Below, piece by piece: positions 10,808 through 23,099 of a stretch of DNA of 64,000 nucleotides. This stretch comes from Desmodesmus armatus (taxonomy: Eukaryota; Chlorophyta; Chlorophyceae; Sphaeropleales; Scenedesmaceae). The DNA lies in contig VIIQ02000064.1 in assembly GCA_007449985.2 (NCBI GenBank), positions 1-64,000 of the forward strand. The letters are read 5' to 3'. Position numbers and translations under genes: made by a program. The notes under the pieces were generated by a model. The model was not told the origin of the DNA, searched no databases, and worked only from the letters and a program-made list of their open reading frames with translations. Within the stretch, counting starts at the first letter, position 1, and each line of letters starts with the position of its first letter.

Positions 10808-13800
10808 GGATGCGGATGGTTTTGGTGGTGATGCTGATAGCCCAGCAGCTGCCAGGCGAAGCAGTGCCGGTGCAGCACAGATGGGAGGTGGAGGCTACGG
10901 GGCGGACGGGAACGGCAACATGGCGCGCCCTGCAGGCGCGGCAGCGCATGCAGTCAACATGTCAGTGGCAGCGACAGCAGCTGCAGCCAGAGGGAGTGAC
11001 AAACGCGCAGCACTGCCAGCAGTTGCAGCAGCAGCAGCAGGACCGCAGGGAAGCAACAGCAATGCAGCAGCAGCAGCAGCGCTCGGGGTGGGTCTGCCAG
11101 CCGGCAGCGCGAAGGCTCTCAACAGGGTTGCAGCAGCTGCCGGCTTTGACCGTGACACGCGCGAGCAGCAGCCGGTGTCTGCTGTCCTGCAGCCACAGCG
11201 CGTCGGCGCATACCGCACTGAGCTGCATTCAAAACAAGACGAGCTGATGAGGCGGATGGGGCAAATGGTGTGCCCTGAGCCCAGCGAGTCTGAGGTGCAG
11301 CAGCGGCTGGCTGCGATGATGCGGCCAGCTGCAGCTGCAGCCGCCCCTGCTGCAGCTGCTGCGGCAGCTGCTGCTGAGCGCGTGGCATGTGCAGATGTCC
11401 AGCCAGCAGTAGCAGCAGCAACAGGTGGTGAGTCATCCTGTGTCGATGGTCACACAGCAGGATCAGCTGGCAGGGGGGTTGATGGGGACCACTCAGCACC
11501 TGCAACATCTGAGCCTGATTGTGTGTCAGGCCAGCAGCAGCAGAAGGCACTGCAGGTGCCAGCTGCTGCTGTGCGTGCAGCGCGTGCAGACCTCCACCCA
11601 GCAGCAGCAGCAGCCACAGGTGGTGAGTCATTATGCGGTGACGGCCATGCAGCAAGCCTGGCTGGCAGGGGTGTCAGCAAGGGGGTTGATGAGGACCCAG
11701 CACCTGCAGCATCTGAGCCTGGTTGTGTGTTAGGCCGGCAGCCGCACGAGACACTGCAGGGGTCAGCGGAGTGGCTGCAAAGGCAGCTGGGTGCAGGGCA
11801 AGGTCAAGGTGGCGGCAGCGCAGATGGGCGATGCAGCGGGCAGGGGTGGGAGGATAATGGTGTGCCAGCTGCTGGGACTGCTATGCAGGCGCCCATAGTG
11901 TTAGGTGCTGCAGGATCCCTGTGTGCACAGGGAGAAGCAGCAGGGGTCCTGGGGCCCAAGGTGTCAGCTTCTGCTGCTGCTGCTGCTGCAGAGCTGTGTG
12001 TCAGCAGGGGCGGTGCCGAGGGCCCTGCCATCAGCATACCTTCTGTGCATGCATCTATGGATCCAGCTAGTGTTCCATCAGCATCTACACAGGCGGCAGC
12101 AGCAGCAGCAGCAGGGGTGTCAGCTGCTGCTGATGCACTGCAGAGTGCAGAACATGCAAGCAGCCAGGGTCCTGCTGACACCACACCCCTGTCTGGGGAG
12201 GCGGAGAATGCTGCTGCTGCTGCTGCTGCTGCTGGTGATGATGTGGCAGACATATGCAGCAGGCAGCCGGGTGGGGACTGTGTGGACGCAGCAGGAATGG
12301 GACCACTGGCCGTTGACGGGGAAAGGGCAGGGTGTGGTGAGGCAGAGAGCACAGATCCAGTGCGATCCAGCCAACACGGCAGCGCAGGCGATGCCAACAG
12401 CACACCTGCTGTGCACGAGCTTGGCGCCCCAGCAGCAGCTACCCAGGCAGCAGCAGCAGGGGTGTCAGGTGCTGCTGATGCACAGCAGGGTGGGTACCAG
12501 GCAAGCAGCGAAGGTCCTGCCGACACCACACCCCTGTCTGGGGAGGCTGCTGCTGCTGCTACTGCTGCTGATGATGATGTGGCAGACATAAGCAGCAGGC
12601 AGCCGAGTGGGGACTGTGGGGACGCAGCAGCCTCTGACCCTGTCAGCGGCTGTGGAATGGCAGCAGCAGCAGCAGTAACAGGGACCTCGCAGCGGTTCGG
12701 GAAGACAGGGACTGCTGCTGTTGGTGATGTGGCAGACATCCGCAGCAGGCAGCCGGGTGGAGATTGTGAGGCCGCAGCAGGGCCTGACCCACTTGCCGGT
12801 GATGGGGACAGGGTAGAGTGCAGGGAGCCAGACAGCACAGATCCAGATCTTCTGCCCACTGACGATTTTGAGCTGCACACCCTGCCTGAAAGTTTTGGGC
12901 TTCCCACCTGCACCGAAGACTTTGGTCTGTCAGATGGGGGATGGGTCTGTGATGAGTCACCAGCTGTAGCAGGGGGTGCAGGTGCCGCCTGCTGTGCAGG
13001 CAGTAGCAGTGGTCAGCCTGCTGTTGCAGCTGCTGGCCTGGGCACAGGCAGTAGCAGCGGTAAGCCTGCTGCTGCAGGTGCCGCCTGCTATGCAGGCAGT
13101 AGCAGCGGCCAGCACTTTGCCGCAGCTGCTGGCCTGGGCACAGGCAGCCGCAGCGGCCAGGCTGTGAATGCAGATCAGGAGAAACTTCCAGCAGCATCCC
13201 CTGAAGACCAACATGACCTTCAGGCCGCACTGTCAGAAGGGCCTGAGCTCTGTGACAGCCCACCATCATCTCCAGTGGGTGCTGCTGCTGCTGCTGCTGG
13301 TGGCAGTGGCAACAGCGGCCAACCTGCTGCTGCAGCCGGCAGCAGCGGCCAACCTGCTGCTGCAGCCGGCAGCAGCGGCAAACCTGCTGCTGCAGCCGGC
13401 AGCAGCGGGGGTGTTGAGACGTGTGCTGATCCAGGGCAGCTGTCTGCAGGACAGGAGGGCATGCAGCCACACTCCCAGCCTGGTGCACAAGGTGTGGCAG
13501 CAGGTTTCAACCATTGCAGCAGCCCCCAGCCCGCGGCTAGCAGTCACAGTGGGAGGTCAGGATGTGGCGCATCAGCTGGGGTGCCGATAGCAGTGCACGA
13601 GGCCCTGACTGCTGCAGGGGTGCAGGACCTGCGAAACATGCAGCACTGTGCTATCGTTGGGGTGGAGGTAGCACTCTGCGGTATGATGAGCAGCGACAGT
13701 GACAGTGAAGGGGAAAGAGAGCAGCAGGAAGGCGAGGGGCTGGGGCTAGATTTTGGCTACAGTGGGTCTCCAGCAGCAGATGCCGCAGACACCATCCGTA

Positions 13801-14887
13801 CTGTCACACCCACTGGTCAGCATGCAGCAGCAGAAGAAGCAGACATTAGTAGTCCTGCACAGCAGGATGGGCCTGTGCCAGGGCCTGCACACATGCAGAC
13901 ACCCCCAGGCAGCCTCAGCATGCAGCCACACTGTTACCCCACCCAGGGAGGCTTGGGGGCAGCAGGGCCAGGGCCAATGCAGACACCTCCAGGCAGCACC
14001 TGCAGCGCTGGTGACGCTCCCAAGCTACCGCTCTTCCTGAACTGCGACAACGAGGGAGGGCAGACACCTGCAGGCAGCCCCTGCAGTGCTGGTGATGCTC
14101 CCCGGCTGCTGCTCCTCCTGGACTGCGACAGCGAGGAGGGGCAGCCTGAGGAGGAGAGCGTGCAGGTGGCTGGGTGTGAAGGTGGTTCTGCACCAGCAGC
14201 ACCAGCAGCAGCAGCAGCAGCCGCAGCAGCAGCAGCAGCACACAGCAGCCCCCAAGCACTGCCTGCTGCTGCAGGCCAGGATGGGTATGACAGGGAGGAG
14301 GGCGTGGGGCTGAGGCTGGGGCTGGCTGGGCGGGAGGGTGGTTCTGCAGCACCACCAGCAGCAGCAGCAGCACGCAGCAGCGCAAAAGGGCGGGAAGCAG
14401 CAGCAGGCAGTGCTGCTGCAGGCCAGACGTCTGCCGTGCGAGCCGTCAATATTCCTGTTCAGGAAAGTCCCTGGTTCAAGCGCTTCCTTCAAGGGCCACC
14501 CGCAGCAACAGCAGCAGCAGCAGCACCTGCTCAGCAGCAAGCAGCAAGGCTGGGGCGTTTAAGGAGGCAGGCGGCACACAGGTCGCTGCTTCCTGACACA
14601 GGGGATGTGTTGGCTGTTGAGCAAGTAGCAGCAGCAGGGGATGTGCTGGCTGGGTGGGAAGGTTTCTCAGCACCAGCAGCAGCACCAGCACCAGCACCAG
14701 CAGCAGCCCCAGCAGCAGCACACAGCAGCCCCAAAGGGCGGGAAGCAGCAGCAGGCGGTGCTGCTGCAGGCCAGCATGGGTGTGTGCCAGGTGCTGAGCA
14801 GGTAGCTAGTGTCGACCCCAGCAGCAGCACTGGCGATGCTGCCCTACTGCTGCAGCAGGCAGCCAGTGAAGGCAAAGGTGGTGGTGG

Positions 14888-14938
<51 letters not shown>

Positions 14939-15203
14939 AGTCCCTGCTTCTGGTGGCAGCAGCAGGGACAGCAGTGAAGGGCGGGGTGCTGCTGCTGCTG
15001 AGGGTGTATACCCTGCGTATGGTAACAGCAGTTGGCAGCAGCCAGTGTTTTCTGACAGCGGCAGCAGAGGTGCAACTGCTGCTGCCACCTCTGTGGCTGC
15101 TTCCGCTCTGACTGCAGGTGTTGCTTCAGCAGCAGCAGCACCAGCAGGGGAGGAGCCTATAGACCAGGACATGCCTGATGCTGCTGTTGCTGCAGCTGCT
15201 GCA

Positions 15204-15246
<43 letters not shown>

Positions 15247-16379
15247 AGCTTAAGCCTGCAGAGAAGGACGCACTTGCACTCACTGCATCAGAGGCAGCGG
15301 CAGCAGCAGCAGCAGGAGCACCACCTGCTGCCACAGAGCACACAGAAAATGCCCCCCAGCCAACCCCTGCCACTGAAGCACCCGCAGCTGCCGGCCCTGA
15401 CACAACAGCAGTAGCAGCAGCAGCAGCAGCCGGGGCTGGCGTACCAGCAGCAGCAGCAGCCGGCCCTGGCCCATCAGCAGCAGCATCAGTAGCCGGCCTT
15501 GACGCACCAGCAGCAGCAGCAGCAGGCGGGCTTGATGAGATCCCCGGTTCAAGCCCTGGCGGTGGCACGGGTTCTCCTGTTGGGTCTGGCTGTAGCGATG
15601 GGGGTGGACACAGCATCCTGCAGCAGCTGCAGCAGGCTGTAGCACAGGTTGTGGGTGCGCCTGGTGCTGCTTTCAAGAGCATGCGGGTACTGAAGGGAGA
15701 AGTGGCGGCTCTCCTGAGTCTCACAGAGCAACAGGCAGCGGAGCATAAGGATACTATCGAGGCCATAATCAAGGAAGCACTGGTGGCACCAGCAGCAGCA
15801 GTCGTAGCAGCAGCAGCAGCAGCAGCCTCACTGGAGGCACAAGCAGCAGCAGAGGCTGCTGCTGCTGCTTCTGCTTCTGCTGCTGAGGGGCAGGGGCAGG
15901 AGGAGGCTGCTGGTGATGGGCAGGGGCAGGAGGAGGCTGCAGCAGCAATAGTCACAGGCAACAGCCTGCGTGTCGACAACTTGGCTCCGATGGAGGCAGC
16001 TGCAGCAGGGCCTGACACACCCGCGGTACTTGTTGGGCCCACAGTGAATGCAGCAGCAGCAGCGGTGGCGGCGTCAGCAGCAGGGTTTAGGGCTGATACA
16101 GCAGCAGCAGGGCCTGACATGCCCGCTGTGGTGGATGGGCCCACAGCTTATGCAGCGGTCGCTGCAGCGGGGGCAGCAGTAGATTCTGGGGCTGCTGCAT
16201 TGGCAGCTGGGCATGACTTATCCGCTGCAGTTGTTGTGCAGGCAGCAGCAGCAGCAGGGGCGGCGGCAGCAGCAGGTTCTAGGGCTGATGCAGCAGCGGC
16301 AAAGCATGATGCACCCGCTGCAGTTGATATGCAGGCGGCAGCAGCAGCAGCCGCAGCCGCAGCAGGTTCTAAGGCCGAT

Positions 16380-16410
<31 letters not shown>

Positions 16411-18137
16411 GGCCTGACACACCTGCTGTACTTGATGGGCCGGCAGCAGCAGTAGCAGGCGGCGGGGCTTTTGCAGCAGCAGGCGCCACTGTGCATCACC
16501 CACCAGGGGAAGCGGCCGCTGCAACAGGCACAGCTGATAATCAATACCAAGCGGCACCTGCAGCAGCAGACATGCCAGCGGGGTGTGCAGAGACAAGCAG
16601 CGCTGGTGCAGTGCAGCACCCTGCTGCGGCGGCTGCTGCTGGGCCCCACTGTGCTGCTGCGGCTGCTGCTGCTGCTGCTGTTGGAGCTGCTGGTAGCATG
16701 GACGGGGACGGTGCCCAGGCCGCTCTGGTGCCTAATCTGGCACCAACACTGGGTGCTGGTGCTTGGGCCGGGGCTGGTGCTGCTGCTGGTGCTGTTGACT
16801 GCCTGCCAGGGGCAGTTCTGTACTCGCATGGTGAGCAGCTGGGGGAGGGCCAGAACAAACCAGGGCTGCAGTCAGCACTTGGCACAGGCATGGGCTGTGC
16901 AGCTGGTCAGCCTGTGCAGCAGGACGAGCTTTTTATGGCTGCAGTACCTGGTGGTGCTGCTGTAGCTGCCTCTGCTTTGGCAGCAACAGCAGCACTAGAG
17001 CCATGGCTTGCCACTGTGCGTGCTGGTGCTGGTGCTGGTGTGGGTGCTGGTGAGCTTGCGCATGCGCATGCGCGCGCTCCTGCTGAGAGCGCAAAGTTCG
17101 CACCCGTACCCGGCGTGGATCCCAGCATGTGCACCATCCAACACGTCTCGCATCATCAGACACCCCTGCGGCGTGCGCTGAGTAGGTGGGCAAAGGCGTC
17201 TGGCGGTGCAGGCCTCCTCGCCTGCCTCTCTACCCGTGTGGTTGACCTGCTGCCAAGCTACAACGCACTGTTGGCTGTGTATGACACCCTGTACAGCAAC
17301 AACAGTCTGGCGGCTGCAACAGTCGCCAATGAGACTGGGGTACTGCACAAGTGGCTCACAGCCAACCGGCTTGCTTTTGAGTGCAGTGAGGACTATGCAG
17401 CGATGCTGGACCAGCTGCAGGAGAGACACATCAGGTACAGCCAGATCAATGTGATACTGCGCAACACCGAACGTGCAGCAGCGGCCGGCGCCCCACCGCG
17501 GCAGCGCGGCAGGCAGCGTGGTAGGCCTAAAGCAGCAGGCCGGGCTGGGCGCCCAGCAGGTAGCGCCCAGCAGCTACGGGCTGCCACGATCACTGCCTCA
17601 GGCGAGGCAGCAGCTACTGGGGATGCTCAGGCTGCCGCTTCTCGTGCTGGTGCTGTTGGCCCCATGCCAGGGACAGTCCTGCAGCTCGTGGCTGCCACTG
17701 GCACAGCCGCTGCCTCATGCAAGGTGGCAGCTTCTGGTGCTGCTCACGCAGCTGGTGCTGGTGCCAGTGCTGGTGCTGGTACCGCTGCTGGGGTTGGGGC
17801 TGGGGCTGCTCAGGCTGTTGCTGCCTCAGATGAGGCAGCGGCTGCTCGTGCTGCTCAGGCTGCTGGTCCTGGCACTGGGGCTGGTGCTGGTGACCCTGTG
17901 CCAGGGGCATTCCTGCGCTCGCATGCTGAGCAGCAGGGAGAGGAAAAGGAGGAGGACAATGTGGCGGCAGCAGCCGCTCTGCTGGTGCACTTAAAGCAGC
18001 AAGCAGCACCCGCCCCAGCAGCAGCACCGGCTGTGTCAGCAGCAGGGGAAGAAGGTGTCAACGGACGTGATGCACATGGCGTGGCGTCACCGTGCTTTGA
18101 CAGCGGTTCGCTGTTGAGTCCTCGCAGCTGCACCTAG
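7736..18137 (+). CDS. gene P: giant alanine-rich repeat-module protein, unrecognised family
   Basis: I do not recognise the family. Exon 7736-8560 (possible ATG at 7782) encodes a basic helix-rich part, an NLS-like PPAQRAR and the SUMO-interaction-like IVISSDEDD, ending at a GTATGA donor. It joins in phase to an exon at 9105 (RRYEQDVEEDDDPE, Gln/Arg/Glu-rich). A single -1 frame change near 9640-9660 leads into a frame open from 9705 to 18137 (2810 codons). In that frame, residues about 81-183 and 460-540 carry the second and third modules. An acidic DFGLS segment follows near 1065-1090 and a VHEALTAAGVQDL segment near 1295. Long GCA and GCT alanine tracts follow. A non-repetitive segment near 2475-2590 contains WLTANRLAFECSEDY and is followed by an AT-hook-like RQRGRQRGRPKAAGRAGRPA. 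Its paralogue is gene M. A nuclear role is inferred only from these motifs. Confidence 0.6.
8561..9104 (+). other. gene P intron with AT-rich block and internal TGTAA
   Basis: Bases 8561-8635 are overwhelmingly A/T, in sharp contrast to the surroundings, and end in TGTAA (8631-8635), the usual green-algal polyadenylation signal. A G run follows, then a long G tract near 8820. The ends are GT (8561) and AG (9103-9104), with phase 2 on both sides. Confidence 0.65.
9408..9735 (+). repeat. P/M module copy P1 (frame-broken)
   Basis: The order is VLTVAALKQL, then THVSAILQPQHLRTYL, a basic segment RLNRRRLQ, an A-rich insertion, and VLKLLRDDHPGQVSEPVLQQL. The frame changes by -1 at the A-rich insertion (about 9640-9660). 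It is equivalent to copy M1, which is broken at the same place. Confidence 0.8.
9945..10254 (+). repeat. P/M module copy P2 (intact reference copy)
   Basis: This is the cleanest copy. VLTVAGLKLLLSDD is followed by AIDRVAEAAGF, TREQQPVSAVLQPQHVRSYL, RHARRRLRRVLKLLR and HPGQVSEPVLQQLKAELQ. The predicted character is helical and basic in the middle. The upstream APSAQCAAGVPLAAPSA is almost shared with M2, identifying the two as equivalents. Confidence 0.85.
10746..10806 (+). repeat. (GCA)n polyalanine tract in gene P
   Basis: About 20 CAG/GCA triplets are read as alanine in the gene P frame. A glutamine frame and an antisense leucine or cysteine frame are also open through it. Confidence 0.95.
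11081..11330 (+). repeat. P/M module copy P3 (degenerate)
   Basis: The N-terminal helix is missing. ALNRVAAAAGF and TREQQPVSAVLQPQRVGAYR are clear, but the usual ARRRL and HPGQV parts are replaced by an unrelated-looking LMRRMGQMVCPEP stretch before a final QQRLAAMM. Confidence 0.7.
14889..14937 (+). repeat. (GCT)n polyalanine tract in gene P
   Basis: CTG/GCT triplets encode alanine in the same frame that elsewhere uses GCA. A second GCT tract lies at about 15199-15247. The two alanine codon tracts are reverse complements of CAG-type runs. Confidence 0.9.
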
Positions 18138-18773
18138 AGCCGTGCAAGACGGTCTTTCAGGCCACATGCAGCAGAGGGACAGCTGCTGCATCCAGGGCCA
18201 CTGTGACGTCCAAAGGCTCTGCTGCTGCTGCTGCGGCGGCGGCGGCGGCGGTGGGTGCTGCAGCAGGTGATAAGCAGCACCTAGGCAGCGGGCGTCCCTC
18301 AGCGGCCCAATGTGCGCAGCGGTGTCACTACAGGGTGGGCAGTGCCGACAGATTTGGTACTCAGGCGATGAAGAAGGCAGCAGGGAAGGGGCCAGCAGCA
18401 GGAATCACATCAGGTTGGACCGCCATGATGCAGAGCCCATCTAGCGGCGGTCCCAAACCGCAATCACTCCACAAGCTGCTGCAGCTGCGGGGCTGAAGTG
18501 GCGGCAGCATCAGCAGCAGCAGCGGGTTACAGCGGCCTAGGTACCGGCAGACCAGGTGCTGGGGTAACAGTTAACTGTATTGACGGCATTGGTGGTGGTC
18601 CTGAAGCCTCTCTGGCTTTGGAACGGCAGCAGCACCCATACGTGCGCCCGACCCGCGGCTCTGAGCTTGTCGCACCCCAGGGGCAGCTGCCACCCCAGCA
18701 GCAGCAGCAGCAGCATCAAAGCAAACAGGAGGGGCAGCAGGGGTGTGCCACACCTATTGCACATTGCACTTGA
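18138..18773 (+). pseudogene. coding-like tail of gene P in other frames
   Basis: After the TAG at 18135-18137, the +2 frame stays open from before the stop to 18496. It reads SSQLHLEPCKTVFQATC and then a polyalanine run. Another frame follows at 18498-18773 (Gln-rich, ending PIAHCT). The composition matches gene P, so the true C-terminus may lie here after a frame change. No splice donor explains the switch. Confidence 0.4.
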
Positions 18774-18977
18774 GTGCGCACGGACTCAGAACAGCACCAG
18801 TGCATGAGGTTGTTCAGTTGTGGAGCTGTGTGGTTGTGTATGTGTGATATCCAGGCTCAGTTGAACTGTAGTAGAGTGTGTGCCGAAGCAGGTTGAATGT
18901 GAGGGGGTGTCTCTTCATGATGTGTGTTGTGATGCACCTGGTGTTGTCTCCTGCAAGGAGCTGGAGCAGGTGTTTGC

Positions 18978-19107
18978 CATTTTTGTCACAGGCACTGTTT
19001 TGGGTCAGGACACACTGCGCAAGGCGCATGCATGCATGCAACCGAACACATTTTTGTCACAGGCACTGTGTTGATCAGGACACATTGCGCAAGGCGCATG
19101 CATCACA
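18978..19107 (+). repeat. 71-bp imperfect tandem doublet
   Basis: CATTTTTGTCACAGGCACTG followed by a GACACA-TGCGCAAGGCGCATGCAT block occurs at 18978 and again at 19049, with few differences. Confidence 0.85.
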
Positions 19108-19204
19108 CTGAGGGTGGTTGTGCCCTCACTGAGGCCACTGGAGGCCACTGTGCACTGCGGAGCAACAGCAACAACAACAATTGGAGTGCCATGAACCATT
19201 TCCG

Positions 19205-20310
19205 CATTGCGCTGTTGACTGTGCTGAGCGTGTTGGTCTGATACTGTGTGGGTGTGTGTGTGTGCTTGCTTGCAAATGAGAGGGCTGTGCATCTGGTGCA
19301 GCCGCCACAACATGAGTACCACAAACTTGTATGTATGTTTGTGTCCCTGATAGGGAGTGTTACTTAGAGACTGCACTGTGCATGAACAACAGAAGGCGGA
19401 CGCTTGACATGCTTGCCTGTGGTGTGAACGTTGGGTAGCTGTGAGTGACGTGCAGAAATGTGCAGTGTGAAGTGCAAGTGCTACATATGGCAGGCTGGTT
19501 GTGCAGAGACGGTACTGTTCTTGGTGCTGCTTTGCTTGCAGCTTTACAGCACTGGCACTAATAGTACTACCAGACTTGTAGCCAATGCATCGACCAGAGT
19601 CGTAATCCTGCATCCTGGCACATGGTCCTGGCAGGGCGTCATACGCTGCTCTAACAGTGCTGTCTGCTTGTATGTGGGGTTTACCGGTTTTTGCTCTCAC
19701 CATGCATCTGCATGAGAACCACCCCGGCTTGCTAGATGTGGCTGTGCTTTCAGTCCAGTAGGACACCGTGACGCAACAATACTTTGAGACCCTGTAGTGC
19801 CTGTCAGAGCCAGTTGGCAACAACACAATGAGCGAGGTGAATATCTGAGTACTGCTGTGGTGCTGCATTGTGCTGTAACTGTCCTGAGCGTACGTACTGG
19901 TCTTGTCCTGTGTGTGTATGCCGTACTGCAGTTGCTTGCAAGTTGAGACCCCTCGGAGGGGTGTGCATCTGGTGCAGCCGCCACATTGTGTGTTGTACTG
20001 TACACACTCACAACAGGTTGTACGTTTGTGTAGAGATTGTCTATTAGAGAGTGCACTGTGCATTGACAACAGACGGCAGAGTAAATTGCACAGTGATGTT
20101 TGCATGCTGTGGAGTGTTTGTACCTTTGAGTGATGTGCAATATGTGCAGGGTGAAGTGCAGGTGGTACACAAGGCAGGCTGGTTGTGCAGATATTGTACT
20201 GTTCGTGGCATGGCTTTGCTGTACGTTCTGTGTTGCAGCACTGGCACCATCTAGACTATCAGCCAGTGCATTGACCAGAATCAGCATCCTAGCTGTGCCG
20301 ATGGCCTGAC
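19205..20310 (+). repeat. direct pair of a diverged repeat, period about 670 bp
   Basis: Two copies, about 19205-19660 and 19872-20310, share ordered blocks. These are GTGCATCTGGTGCAGCCGCC (19287 and 19963), a GTGCACTGTGCAT-like block, a GGCAGGCTGGTTGTGCAGA block, and a GCCAATGCAT/GCCAGTGCATTGACCAGA block. Identity is moderate with indels. Confidence 0.7.
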
Positions 20311-20856
20311 AGGGAGCCTTGTGGCGCACAGCCAGTGCTGCCAGCTTTACCTGTTGGTTCTTGCTGCATGCAATGCATGCTTGCATCCCAGCTCACTGAG
20401 CTGGTTTCGTCCCTGTCACTTGCATCACCATCTGCACAGCAGTTGAAGTGCATGTTGCCTGGCAGCGTGCCAAGACCAGCAGAGTCAGTCTCATATTGCC
20501 GTCCCTGTGATGCTTTGAAGCAGGAATCCCAGGACGAACTCACCCCTGTTGACCCTATGTGGCCAACACCTTCAACTGTACAGCTGGCTGTCAAAAGCCG
20601 CCATACATGCTTAAGAGATTGCCTGCCAGAATTGAGCAGTTGGAACCCTTACACAGGGATGGGCACACCCTGTGCACGGTTCATGCCCCAGTCACATGTG
20701 ACTGTACAGCTACATCTGTAGCGGACTTCTTGAGTCTTTCACTGGTGTAGTTTGGAGTTTGTTTTTGCGGTTTCTGCTGTCTTGCACCGGTGGTGTTGGC
20801 GCAGCGCAGGTACACCAATGCATTGGTGCATGCACTTTGCCAAGAGTCTGTAGGTC

Positions 20857-21354
20857 TTGTTGTGCAACTTGCAGGGGTGCTTGATGCAAGCATGGACTGA
20901 TGCAAGCAGCTGGTGTTTCTCTGTTGGTGGCTCAGTTGTTTGGCCTGAGTTGGCTCACTCGTCCCTGTTTTTTGGGGCCTTGTATCCAACAGATGTACGC
21001 ATTGTCTCAGACAATGTAGTACACGGTCTTTGTACAGAGCCTGTCAACGGAACGGTCAAACGGCCCTACACGGCACGTGAGTACACGGCGGTGCACGGCT
21101 GGGTGCAGGCAGACAGATCTGCAGCCACCAGCACGTGGTACACCCCCTTCACGAGCTGTGAGGAAGTGGTACACTGCCACCCTACTGACTGCGGGCTGCT
21201 TGAAGCCCCCAAGCATGGCTGTTGCGTTCCAACAGATGCGTTGCTAAACATGCTCCTGCAAGAGAGCTTGAGTCAGGTTGCTGGCACGTGTCGGTATCAG
21301 GGTGTCGTCACCAGTGAGAGAAAAATGACACTGTACTGCATCAGAGTGTCATGA
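20857..21354 (+). CDS. uncharacterised ORF, doubtful
   Basis: A 165-codon frame contains VNGTVKRPYTAREYTAVHG and PTDALLNMLLQES. Its amino-acid composition is less skewed than the surrounding shadows, and the patch is GC-richer than its surroundings. The start is not ATG, the opposite strand is also open over part of it, and I recognise no family. It may be an exon or chance. Confidence 0.15.
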   Translation: MLCNLQGCLMQAWTDASSWCFSVGGSVVWPELAHSSLFFGALYPTDVRIVSDNVVHGLCTEPVNGTVKRPYTAREYTAVHGWVQADRSAATSTWYTPFTSCEEVVHCHPTDCGLLEAPKHGCCVPTDALLNMLLQESLSQVAGTCRYQGVVTSERKMTLYCIRVS

Positions 21355-23099
21355 TGAGTGTGAGAAAGAGAGTGTATCACTTGGACAGCCTGCAGCTGTA
21401 TGAAGCATGTGTCAGTGTGTTGGTTCAGAGAGGATTGTAGCGCGAGGATTGTTACCGAGTTGTTTTGGACGACGCACACCACTTTTGGGCGGCACATCCT
21501 TTCCAAGTGCATGACACTGTCAGCACATTGACCTGAACCTGGCCCTTCACAGTGTGTTGTACACACATGCGGGCTCAAACCTGACACGCCTGCTGCAATT
21601 GCCACGGCTTGCTGCCACAACTGCTACCACAGGACTTCTCCACCTGCTCCAACTGCTTCAAGTGCTCCAACCACTGCAACCCTCACAACCTTACTGTGGG
21701 GCTCAGGCTGATCCGACTCTGCTAGGAATGACACAGCATTGCATGCATTTCTACACCAAGCTGTGTCAGGCCTAGGCCTTTCCCCCCCCAACCAAACAAG
21801 CCGGAGACCCACCAAAAGAGAAACCACACCAACCTCAAAGCTGCACCAGCCAAGCCACACTGGCAACTGCACAAGACAGCTGGCCAAATGACCACACACA
21901 AACACACCAATCTGCAACAGCACAACGGGCGCAGGCAGGGACAGAGGGACAGGGCTGCAAACTGTGGCGGTAACACACGCAAAACCAGAGAAAGACAACA
22001 ACCACCCGATCAAGGTGCACTGCACAGGCTGGCAGGTATAGGCACCCAGGGCCAGGTGACAGTAGGGTACAGCTAGAACCCTGCTGACACCATACCTACA
22101 CTGTGCAGTGACCCTGCACTACAGGATGTCGATGAGGTCATCACAGCAAGGATACTCGGTTCCTGTGACTGCACTACTCACTGAGATATGTGATGTGTGG
22201 TGTTGTGCAAGTGCAGCAACGTCAAGGGAAATACGTGGTAACAATTCATACTGCTACATACCTCAAGCACTGTGGACATTGTGGGCGGGTGGTTTGCTTT
22301 GCAGTCTTTTCTGAGACCTGCCTTTGCACTGTAGCACACCAATCAAGGCACTTGAGGCCCATTCAGGTTGCACGTTTGGGACTGAAAACTGTTATCACAC
22401 TATTCACACTGCCACAGGCGCTAGCGCTGTGGGCGGCAGCAACTCCAGCAGAGGAGCAACATCTGACACACTGCGCCATTTGCAATCGGCAAGCCATGGC
22501 CCAAATGGCAGCAGCTGTATCATGCAAACGATGCAGGTGTCCCTGCACAGATGTTGGTTGCATCAAATGCAAAGTAATATGGAATCTACTGTCACAATTT
22601 TACTAGTGGTGCCGTATGCATGACCATGCAACGCCAACAGGCGTGGCTGAGGGCTCAACACACCCCACCACAAGTGGCACCTCACAGTATGTGCTGCCTG
22701 TGGCGGTCGCAGCAGTGCATCGCCTTCACTGACACCATATGCAGGCAACCAACTGATCAACAAGTAGTAGTAGTACTCAAAACCACTTGCACTCAGTTAC
22801 CTGAGGCTCGGGACAATAGCAGCGCTGTGTGCCAGGCGATAGGTAGGTGCATTGTGTGATGTTTCGCGCCTGCTTCCCTGTGACATGCGGCACCCGACCA
22901 CACGCGACAAGCATGTGTGGCGAACAAAAGCTGCACTGAGAGCATCAGGTGGCACCATGTGATATGCAAGCACTACAGAGGACAGAGGACAAGCATACCA
23001 GGAGTTGGCGATGCACCTCTCCCCTTGCAACGGCAAAACCACAAGGCTCACACTACATATGCATTGCTTGGCATCCTCCCAACTTGTGCCTCAGGGTAA

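Noticed and set aside
14531..16144. 537-codon minus-strand frame opposite gene P
   Set aside because: Its length comes from GCA/GCT tracts that stay open in several frames. It has no module or motif, while the plus frame carries the conserved segments.
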